Shown here: positions 25,306 to 33,800 of the stretch, in pieces
Numbering within the stretch: position 1 is the stretch's first letter
Layout: every line of letters starts with the position of its first letter
Source: VRUE01 sp963706605
GTDB lineage: Bacteria > Actinomycetota > Thermoleophilia > Solirubrobacterales > 70-9
DNA: 64,000 nt
Assembly: GCA_963706605.1 (NCBI GenBank)
Contig: OY970165.1
Coordinates: 1,922,001 to 1,986,000, forward strand
Direction: 5' to 3'
Translations under genes and position numbers: made by a program
The notes under the pieces: generated by a model
The model's input: only the letters and a program-made list of their open reading frames with translations
Databases searched by the model: none
What the model was told of the DNA's origin: nothing

Positions 25306-25387
25306 CGCGCCACATTGGGGCACCGGGGGGTAAGCGCCCGGTGATAGATATGGGAGCCCTGTTGGGGTGACGCATATAAGTGCCCCA
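25306..25387 (+). repeat. Intergenic three-box element, copy 2
   Basis: Boxes CGCGCCACATTGGGG (25306-25320), CCCGGTGATAGATATG (25337-25352) and GCATATAAGTGC (25372-25383) match copy 1 at 13108-13183. In this copy TGGGGCAC (25316-25323) is exactly complementary to GTGCCCCA (25380-25387), closing a possible multi-stem RNA, and CCGGG/CCCGG inside could form another hairpin. Copy 1 does not keep the outer pairing, which argues for DNA boxes rather than a conserved RNA. It precedes the LmbU-type gene. Confidence 0.75.
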
Positions 25388-25436
25388 CCGGGTCGATGCG
25401 TCAAATGGGGAATCTTTCCATCTAATCGGTTCTGTG

Positions 25437-26033
25437 ATGCCTGTGATGCCTGGGTCGTCTAACGCCGTCAAAAATCCGCCTCGAGCACCGTCGAACATGA
25501 TTTCGGCGCGAACAACTCCTGCATTGGGTCCACGAGGGAGACACTCATCCAGCGGCATCTCGAGAATCGCCTGGGTTCCACAGGGCGACTTGGGTCACTC
25601 TGACTGGCTGGCCGCGGGCCGTCGTCTGGGGGCCATCGGACGTTGCAGCCCATGGTGGATCGGCGACTGGGTTCGCCACGGCACGTCGAGATGGGGCGAG
25701 AAATACGTCGAGGCGGCTCGGGTCACCGGCTACGACGTGGCCAGCCTCAGGAACATGGCCTGGGTTGCTTCCCGGTTTGACGTGTCACTACGTAATGACA
25801 AGCTGACCTGGAGTCATCACGTTCTGCTTGCTCCGCTCGACGCCGATGCGCAGAGGGAGTGGCTCGAGCGAGCGAGCGAGCAGCGGCTTTCGGTTGCCGA
25901 CCTGCGACTCGAGTTGCGCGCCCTGCGCGAGGGCCGCCATAAAAGTTCCCTAGATATCCCGACCACTAAGGAAGATGCAGGCGTCGCCGTCTGTCCGCAC
26001 TGTGGTCACACCTTGCAGTCTTCAACGGAATAG
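25437..26033 (+). CDS. LmbU-family transcriptional regulator
   Basis: From ATG 25437 the product is 198 residues. A GTG at 25380 is in frame but lies inside the repeated element, so it is disfavoured; ATG 25497 is another option. The core matches LmbU-type regulators of actinomycete antibiotic clusters: 'WLAAGRRLGAIGRCSPWWIG', then 'DWVRHGTSRWGEKYVEAARV', 'TGYDVASLRNMAWVASRFDV', 'LTWSHHVLLAPLDADAQREW' and 'LSVADLRLELRALREG'. LmbU activates lincomycin genes by binding promoter DNA. An extra C-terminal 'VCPHCGH' could bind a metal. Lying between a PucR-type regulator and pptH-pptT, it is the best candidate for a PKS pathway regulator. Confidence 0.85.
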   Translation: MPVMPGSSNAVKNPPRAPSNMISARTTPALGPRGRHSSSGISRIAWVPQGDLGHSDWLAAGRRLGAIGRCSPWWIGDWVRHGTSRWGEKYVEAARVTGYDVASLRNMAWVASRFDVSLRNDKLTWSHHVLLAPLDADAQREWLERASEQRLSVADLRLELRALREGRHKSSLDIPTTKEDAGVAVCPHCGHTLQSSTE

Positions 26034-26135
26034 GACGGGCGAGTTGACGAGGTTTCCGGCCGTCGGTCGGGTGCGAGACATGCTTGGCTGCTTGCCGCCT
26101 CGCCACGGCGAGGATTTGACTGCCAGCTTCGACCG

Positions 26136-26978
26136 ATGACCGACGGAAGCCTGTTTGCGGTCAGCGATCTGCATGTTGACCACCCGGAGAACCGCGAGGT
26201 TGTCGATCGACTTTTGCCGGAGTCAGAGGCCGACTGGTTGATCGTCTGCGGCGATGTCGCCGACTCTCCGACCGATGTCGAGTGGGCGCTGCGCACTCTG
26301 CGCGGACGTTTCGAGCGGGTGATCTGGGCGCCCGGGAATCACGAGCTGCTTGCCTATCCGAACGATCCCGTTGAGCTGCGAGGAGAGCACCGCTATCTCC
26401 ACCTGGTCGAGCTGTGCAGGCAGATCGGTGTCACCACCCCTGAGGACCCCTATCCGATTTGGGATGGCGAGGGGGGGCCTGTCCAGGTGGCTCCGCTGTT
26501 CCTTCTCTACGACTACAGCTTCGGGCGCAACGTCGGTCCGACGAGGGAGGAGGCGCTGCAGCGCGCATATGACGCCGGTGTGGTCTGTGTCGACGAGTTC
26601 CTGCTCCACCCAGACCCCTATTCAAGCCGCCAGGACTGGTGCCATGCTCGTGTGAGAGAAGCGGAGAAGCGACTGACGGCGAGCGCACCGGCGCTTCCGA
26701 TGGTTCTCGTCAATCACTTTCCCCTCGTGGTCGAGCCGACACGGGTGCTGCGTCATCCGGAGTTCGCACAGTGGTGTGGAACCGTTCAGACCGCTGACTG
26801 GCATCGTCGCTTTGGGGCGATTGCCACGGTGTACGGGCACCTGCACATCCCGCGCACGACCTGGTACGAGGGCGTGCGCTTCGAGGAGGTCTCGTTGGGT
26901 TATCCGCGCGAGCGGCGATATCGAGGCGGCCGGGAGTACGTACCTCGCCGGATCCTGCCGGAGCGGCCGCGTGTTTGA
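26136..26978 (+). CDS. Metallophosphoesterase, PptH-like (4'-phosphopantetheinyl hydrolase candidate)
   Basis: This 280-residue calcineurin-fold enzyme starts with ATG 26136. Metal motifs are 'FAVSDLHVDHPENR' (DxH), 'WLIVCGDVADS' (GD), 'IWAPGNHELL' (GNHE), 'VLVNHFPLV' (NH) and 'TVYGHLHIPRT' (GHxH). Its stop overlaps the pptT-type gene by 8 bp. In Mycobacterium tuberculosis the same pair exists (Rv2795c PptH beside Rv2794c PptT), where PptH removes 4'-phosphopantetheine from carrier proteins. By family and operon context this protein may reset or tune carrier-protein loading. The assignment rests on synteny and general similarity, not on a unique motif. Confidence 0.8.
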   Translation: MTDGSLFAVSDLHVDHPENREVVDRLLPESEADWLIVCGDVADSPTDVEWALRTLRGRFERVIWAPGNHELLAYPNDPVELRGEHRYLHLVELCRQIGVTTPEDPYPIWDGEGGPVQVAPLFLLYDYSFGRNVGPTREEALQRAYDAGVVCVDEFLLHPDPYSSRQDWCHARVREAEKRLTASAPALPMVLVNHFPLVVEPTRVLRHPEFAQWCGTVQTADWHRRFGAIATVYGHLHIPRTTWYEGVRFEEVSLGYPRERRYRGGREYVPRRILPERPRV

Positions 26979-27657
26979 CGAGATCCTGCCGGCGAGCGCT
27001 GCGGTTGCGGTGACCCGTGAGGACCCGCCGGATGCTGCGCTCTTCCCGGAGGAGGAGGCCTCGGTAAGAGGGGCGGTCGAGAAGCGTCGCCGGGAGTTCA
27101 CCACGGGTCGCGCCTGTGCGCGGGAGGCGCTCGCGCAGCTCGGCATTGAGCCCGCGCCGATTCCGTCGGGACCTCGCGGCGAGCCGTGTTGGCCCGCCGG
27201 GATCGTCGGCAGCATCACTCACTGTGATGGCTACCGGGCGTGTGCGGCTGCACGGGCAGGTGACCTGACGACGATCGGCATTGACGCGGAGCCCAACCGG
27301 CCCTTGCCCGAGGGAGTGCTCGGAGACATCGCTCTGCCGGAAGAGCGTGAGTGGCTGAGTCGGTTCGCCCGCGAAGCGCCCGAGGTGCACTGGGACCGCA
27401 TGTTGTTCAGCATCAAGGAGTCCATCTACAAGGCTTGGTTTCCACTTGCGGAACGCTGGCTCGGTTTCGAGGATGTCGTGGTGGTGATCGATCGGCCGCG
27501 CCGCCGATTCTCGGCGAGGTTGCTGGTTCCCGGGCCGCGCCTCGACCGCCGCGAGCTGAGTGGGTTCCGCGGCAGCTGGCTTGTCCGGGACGGATTCGTC
27601 TTGACGGCGATAGCGCTGCCCGCTGAGAGCCCCGATCGGGTCACGCCCGTCGGCTAG
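26971..27657 (+). CDS. pptT: 4'-phosphopantetheinyl transferase, PptT/Sfp type
   Basis: This 228-residue enzyme transfers phosphopantetheine from CoA to the Ser of acyl-carrier domains, making the PKS active. Start is GTG 26971 (MFDEILPAS) inside the end of the preceding gene; a longer frame reaching back to 26776 is rejected. Key blocks: 'KRRREFTTGRACAREALAQL', 'IPSGPRGEPCWPAGIVGSIT' with 'THCDGY', 'TIGIDAEPNRPLP' (Mg-binding Asp and Glu) and 'LFSIKESIYKAWFPL' (Lys-Glu-x3-Lys motif). The 'LPEGVLGDIALPEEREWL' segment mirrors mycobacterial PptT. It ends about 180 bp before the PKS, so it is the likely activating enzyme. Confidence 0.95.
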   Translation: MFDEILPASAAVAVTREDPPDAALFPEEEASVRGAVEKRRREFTTGRACAREALAQLGIEPAPIPSGPRGEPCWPAGIVGSITHCDGYRACAAARAGDLTTIGIDAEPNRPLPEGVLGDIALPEEREWLSRFAREAPEVHWDRMLFSIKESIYKAWFPLAERWLGFEDVVVVIDRPRRRFSARLLVPGPRLDRRELSGFRGSWLVRDGFVLTAIALPAESPDRVTPVG

Positions 27658-27678
27658 CGCTTCGGAGCTGCGTCAGTT

Positions 27679-27706
27679 TTGGCTTTTGATCTTTGCGCAC
27701 TAGGAT
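27679..27706 (+). promoter_or_regulatory. Possible PKS promoter
   Basis: TTGGCT (27679-27684), a 16-nt spacer and TAGGAT (27701-27706) resemble a housekeeping -35/-10 pair, in a locally T-rich stretch between pptT and the PKS leader frame. The match is modest and unconfirmed; cotranscription with pptT is also possible. Confidence 0.3.
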
Positions 27707-27756
27707 GTTTATGTCTTCTTTCTTTCCGCAGTTCCAGGACTTTCAGGGAGATTTCG

Positions 27757-27846
27757 ATGGTTGTAGGGGAGCCTCGGGTCAGCCGACGACTTTGCCGTTG
27801 GCTGACCCGTGACGCATCGACCAGTTCGGGCGCGATCGATGGCTGA
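27757..27846 (+). CDS. Possible 29-codon leader peptide before the PKS
   Basis: ATG 27757 follows AGGGAG (27745-27750) at a 6-nt spacing, the best ribosome-binding site in the interval. The frame reads MVVGEPRVSRRLCRWLTRDA and nine more residues, ending at TGA 27844-27846, so it overlaps the PKS ATG at 27839 by 8 nt. The PKS starts (GTG 27809 or ATG 27839) have no visible ribosome-binding site. Translation of the PKS could be coupled to this leader. It may equally be chance; the peptide resembles nothing I know. Confidence 0.4.
   Translation: MVVGEPRVSRRLCRWLTRDASTSSGAIDG
27776..27808. promoter_or_regulatory. Hairpin or operator-like inverted repeat before the PKS
   Basis: GGGTCAGCCGAC (27776-27787) pairs with GTTGGCTGACCC (27797-27808) over 12 positions with one G-U, loop of 9 nt. 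It lies inside the leader reading frame and directly before the GTG at 27809. It could be an operator for a dimeric regulator or an RNA hairpin controlling translation. Confidence 0.6.
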
Positions 27847-30800
27847 GCCGTCACCAGACGGCCCCTCGATCGCTGTCGTCGGCGTGTCCTGCCGCCTGCC
27901 GGGGGCTCCCGACCCACCGGCGTTCTGGCGACTGCTCGCCACTGGCCGTCACGCGATCTCCGAGACCCCGATCGAGTGGTCGGACTCACCGAGGAGTAGG
28001 GCACACCCCGCGAGCGGCTCGGGGGCGCGATTCGGTGCCTATCTCGATCACGTTGATCAGTTTGAGCCGGCCTTCTTCGGCATTTCCCCTCGCGAGGCCA
28101 CGTCCATGGACCCTCAGCAGCGCCTCGTCCTCGAGCTTGCCTGGGAGGCCCTGGAGGACGCCGGCATCGTTCCCAGCGCCATGCGCGGCGACCAGGCCGG
28201 CGTATTCCTTGGAGCAATTGCTGGAGATTATTCAAATCTGATTTACCGCAGTGGATCCGACGCGATCGGTCGTCACACCATGACTGGCCTGCATCGCGGA
28301 ATCATCGCCAATCGGATCTCCTACACCCTTGGCCTGACCGGGCCGAGCCTGACCGTCGACGCAGCTCAATCATCCTCCTTGGTCGCAGTCCACCTCGCAT
28401 GCGAGAGCCTGCGCAAAGGCGAGGCAGAGTTTGCCCTCGCCGGCGGGGTTCACCTGAACATCGACCCCCGCGTCGCGCTTGGAGCCTCCGAATTCGGCGG
28501 GCTCTCACCGGACGGGCGATGCTTCACCTTCGACGCTCGGGCCAATGGATATGTCAGGGGCGAAGGGGGCGGAGTTGTGGCCCTGAAGCCGCTGCCGGCG
28601 GCAGCGGCGGCCGGAGATCGCATCTACTGCGTCATTCGCGGGGGGGCAGTGAACAACGACGGCCCCGCCGAGGGCTTGACCGTGCCGAGCAGGGAGGCGC
28701 AGGAGAGCGTCCTGCGACAGGCCTACCGGCGGGCAGGGGTGAAGCAAGCCGATGTCCAGTACGTCGAGCTGCACGGCACCGGGACCGCCGTCGGCGACCC
28801 GATCGAGGCTGCCGCGCTTGGCTCTGCCCTGGGGTCGGTGAGGTCAAGCGAGGATCCGTTGCCGGTCGGCTCGGCGAAGACGAATGTGGGCCACCTGGAG
28901 GGTGCCGCCGGCATCGTCGGGCTGATCAAGGCCGCGCTTGCCATCGAGTACCGGGAAATCCCCGCGAGCCTGAACTACACGGAACCGAATCCGGAGATCC
29001 CCCTCGACGCACTACGCCTGCGGGTCCAGGACGGTCATGGCGCCTGGCCACACGATGATCGCCCGTTGGTCGCCGGCGTCAGCTCGTTCGGAATGGGAGG
29101 GACGAACTGCCACCTCGTGATCGCCGAGGCTCCTGGAGTCGCTGCCGCATCGCCGGCTACGGAGGCCCGAGCCACCCCGATGGCTAGAGAGCACACCCCC
29201 ACCCCCCAACCCCTCCCGGGCCCGACCCTCCTGCCGATCTCAGCCAAAACCGAGCCCGCCCTGGCCGATGCCGCCGAGCGCCTCGCCGCCCACCTGCGCG
29301 AGAACCCAGAGCTTGACCTCACCGACGTCGCCTGCTCTCTCGCCACCACCCGCAGTGCTTTCGAGCACCGAGCGGTCGCTGTGGGAGCAGAGCGCGAGGA
29401 GCTCCTCGCGATGCTCACCGCTTATGGCCGTGGCGAGGAGCAACCGGCCATCGCGCGGGGCAGGGCAACCGCCGAAGGAAAGGCCGTCTTCCTCTTCCCC
29501 GGCCAGGGCTCCCAGTGGGGGGGGATGGCGCTCGGCCTGCTCGATACCTCACCGGTCTTCGCCGCCAAGCTGCGCGAGTGCAGCGAGGCGCTCCAAACCC
29601 ACACCGGGTGGTCGGTGGAGGATGTCGTGCGCGGCGCCCCCGATGCCCCCTCGCTGGAGCTGATCGAGGTCGTCCAACCCGCCCTTTTCGCGGTCACCGT
29701 CGCCCTCGCCGGGCTGTGGCGCTCCTGCGGAGTGCACCCCGCCGCCGTCGCCGGGCACTCCCAGGGCGAGATCGCTGCCGCATATGCGGCCGGCGCTCTC
29801 ACGCTCGAGGACGCCGCTCGCCTGGTCGCGGTGCGTTGTCGGTTGATGGCGGGACTGGCCGGCCAGGGTGGACTGATCTCGGTCGGTCTCTCCGCCGATC
29901 TGCTGGCAAGTCGCCTGGCGAAGTGGGAGGGCCGAATCGAGGTCGCGGCGATCAACGGCCCCTTCTCCACGATCGCCTCCGGTGAGCAAGGGCTTCTGGA
30001 CGAGCTCCTCGCGCAGTGCGCTGGGGAAGGCATCAGGGCCCGCGATATCCCCGCCGCCATCGCCTCACACTCCGCTTACGTCGAGGTTCTGCGTGAGGAG
30101 TTCTTGGAGGAGATCGTCTCCACCTCCCCGCGCGAAGGGGAGATCCCCTTCCACTCCACGGTAACCGGTGGGCTGCTCGACGGCGCCGAGCTGGATGCCG
30201 AGTACTGGTATCGCAACATGCGCGAGCCGGTGCGCTTTGAAGGCGTCATGCGGGGGCTGCTCGAGCAGGGCCAACGGGTGCTGATCGAGATCAGCCCCCA
30301 CCCGGTTCTCAACCTCGCCCTGCAGGAGACGATCGAGGATGCGCTGTCAACCCCCAGTGACGCGACGGTCCTCGGCACCCTGCGCAGAGACGAAGGCGGA
30401 CCCGAGCGCTTCGCCCTCTCCCTCGCAAACGCCCACGCCGCCGGAGCAAAGCTCGACTGGCGCTCCCTCTTTGAGGGCACCGGGGCAAAGCGCGTCGCGC
30501 TGCCCACCTACCCCTTCCAGAGGAAGCGCTACTGGCTCTCAGCCTCCACCAACGGCGGCGACCCCGCCTCGATCGGCCTAAGCGACGCCGATCACCCCTT
30601 GCTCGGCGCCTCGATCGAAGACCCCCAGGGAGAAGGCCTCACCCTCACCGGCCGCCTCTCCCTCGCCACCCACCCATGGTTGGCAGACCACGCGGTGGCC
30701 GGCACCGTCCTGCTCCCCGGCACCGCCTTCCTCGAGCTGGCGCTGAGAGCAGGGGAGCAGGCGGGAGCCGAGTCAATCCAGGAGCTGACCCTGCAGGCGC

Positions 30801-33800
30801 CGCTGATCCTGCCCCCCACAGGAGCGGTGCAGATCCAGGTCCAGGTCTCTGGAGAAGAGGAGGGAAGGCGAGAGATCGCGATCCACTCCCGCCCTGACTC
30901 CGAGGAGAGCGAGGAGTGGAGCTGCCACGCCCAGGGCCTCCTCTCCGCTGAGCTCACCAAAGCAGCAGAGCCCCTCGAGAGCTGGCCCCCTGAAGGAGCA
31001 GAGCCCATCGACGTCGAGGACCTCTACGGGCGCCTGGAGGACCTCGGCCTGCGCTACGGCCCCGCCTTCCAGGGCCTCAGCGCCGCCTGGAGAGACGGCG
31101 AGCAGATCTACACCGAGGTCTCCCTGCCCGAGGAGCACGCCCGCGAGGCAGAGCGCTTCGCGATCCACCCCGCCCTGCTCGACGGCGCCCTTCACGCCCT
31201 CCTGTTCTCAGGCGAGGCGCAGGGAGCGATCGAGCTGCCCTTCGCCTGGAGCGGGGTATCGCTCCAGGCAAGCGGCGCCGCTTCTTTGCGGGTCGCCCTT
31301 AAGAGAGAGGGAGAGGGCACGTCCCTCACCCTCTTTGGGGAAGACGGAGCCCCCTTCGGGACGGTCTCCTCGCTGCTCACCAGAGCGCTCTCCCCCGAGC
31401 AGCTGGGAGGCGGAGGGCAAAGGAGCGCCGGCTTGCTCGAGATCGAGTGGCAAAAGAGCGCCCTCGGTGAGGAGATCAGCGGCCCCGAGCTCACCGAGCT
31501 GAGCAAAGACGAGGAGGCCGAGGTCCCCGCGGTGGTGCTCTGGCGGGTGGGTGAGGCCAAAGACGGCGAAGAGGCGACCCAGAGCACCCTGGAGGTGGTC
31601 CAGCGCTGGCTCGCCGAGGAGCGCTTTGCCGACTCCCGGCTCGCCCTGGTCACCGAAGGCGCGGTCTGCGTCAACGGCGGGGAGTCCCCCGCGCTGGAGA
31701 CAGCGCCGATCTGGGGTCTTCTGCGCTCTGCCCAATCAGAGCACCCCGGCCGCTTCACCCTGATCGACACCGACGGATCAGAGGCCTCTGAAGGAGCCCT
31801 CGCCTCTGCGCTTGGCACCGAGGAGCCCCAGATCGCCCTGCGTGAGGGGGTTGGGATGGCGGCGCGGGCGAGGCGTCTCTCAGTCTCAGAAGGGGAGGAG
31901 CAAGAGTGCCCGATCGACCCCCAAAAGACCGTCCTTGTCACCGGCGGCACAGGAGGGCTCGGCGCCCTCACCGCCCGCCACCTCGCCGAGCACCACGGCG
32001 CCCGCCACCTGCTCCTCATCAGCCGCTCCGGGGAGAAGGCAAAGGGAGCAAGGGAGCTGAAGTCAGAGCTGGCAGAGCTGGGGGCAAAGACGACGATCGC
32101 AGCCTGTGACGTCTCTGATCGCAAAGCGCTGCAGAAGCTCCTCGCCAAGATCCCCGACTCCCACCCCCTGGGAGCGGTCTTTCACGCCGCCGGCGTCCTC
32201 GCTGACGGCCTGCTCGAGCAGATGGGCCCAGGGCAGATCGAGCGCGTCTTCGCCCCCAAGGCAAAAGCCGCCCAAAACCTGCACGAGCTGAGCGAGGACA
32301 CGGAGATCTCCGCCTTCGTCATGTTCTCCTCGGCGGCAGGAGCGCTGGGAGCCCCCGGGCAGGCCAACTACGCCGCAGCCAACGCCTACCTCGACGCCCT
32401 CGCCCACCACAGAAGCGCCAAGGGGCTGCCCGCGACCTCGATCGCCTGGGGCCTTTGGCAAAGGGAGAGCTCGATGACCGCCGAGCTCGGCGAGGCAGAC
32501 CTGGCGCGGATGAAGCGCGCAGGGATCGAGGCGCTCACAGACGAGCAGGGCCTCGCCCTGCTCGATCAGGCGCTGCTCGCCGAGCGTCCCGCCCCGATCG
32601 CGCTTCGCCTCAACCCCGCCGGTCTTCGCTCCCAGGCCCAAGCGGGGCTCCTGCCGGTGCTGCTCAGCGGGCTGATCCGCACCTCCACCAGGCGCAAGGC
32701 AGCCACAGGCTCACTCGCCACCAAGCTCGCCACCCTGCCCGAGGCAGAGCGGGAGCCCTACGTCCTCGAGCTGGTTCGCTCTGAGGTCGCCACCGTGCTC
32801 GGCCACAGCTCACCTGCTGCGATCGAGCCCGCCAAGGCCTTCAAGGACCTCGGCTTTGACTCACTCGCCGCGGTCGAGCTGAGGAACCGAATCAACACCG
32901 CCACCGGATTGCGGTTGGCGGCGACGGTGGTCTTCAACCAGCCCAGCTCTGAGGCCCTGGCTGCCTACCTCTTGGCCGAGGCAACCGCAGGCGCCGCCGC
33001 CAAACAGATAACCCTCAGAGCGCGCTCGGCCGATGAGCCGATCGCGATCGTGGGGATGAGCTGCCGCTACCCCGGCGCAGTCAGCTCCCCCGAGCAGCTC
33101 TGGCAGCTGCTCGCGGAGGGCGCAGACGGCATCTCGGAGTTCCCCGCCGACAGAGGCTGGGACCTGGAGCGCCTCTATGACCCAGACCCCGAGAGCCCCG
33201 GCACCTCCTACGCCAAAGAGGGGGGCTTCCTCACCGAGGCCGGTCACTTCGACGCCGAGTTCTTCGGCATCGCCCCCCGCGAGGCATTGGCGATGGACCC
33301 CCAGCAGCGGCTTCTCCTCGAAGCCGCCTGGGAGGCGCTGGAGGACGCCGGCATCGACCCCGGCTCCCTGCGCGGGGAGGAGGCGGGGGTCTTTGCGGGG
33401 ATAGGTGCCCAGGACTACACCGCCGGCCTTGCGAGAGAGAAGGAGCTGGAGGGATATCGCCTTACAGGCGCTGCTACCAGCGTCGCCTCGGGCCGCATCG
33501 CCTACGCCCTCGGCCTCGAGGGACCGGCGATCACCGTCGACACCGCCTGCTCCTCCTCGCTCGTTGCGATGCACCTCGCCTCCCAGGCATTGCGCGGGGG
33601 GGAGTGCAGCCTCGCTCTGGCCGGTGGGGCGACAGTGCTCGCCAGCCCGGGGATGTTCACCGAGTTCTCCCGCCAGCGCGGCCTCGCCCCCGACGGGCGC
33701 TGCAAGTCCTTCTCCGAGGCAGCCGACGGCGTCGCTTGGGCCGAGGGCGCGGGAATGCTGATCCTCGAGCGCCTCTCAGACGCCGAGCGAAACAACCACC

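Noticed and set aside
25380..25436. GTG start for the LmbU-type gene
   Set aside because: It lies in the third box of an element that also occurs in non-coding DNA at 13 kb, so the codons are unlikely to be translated.
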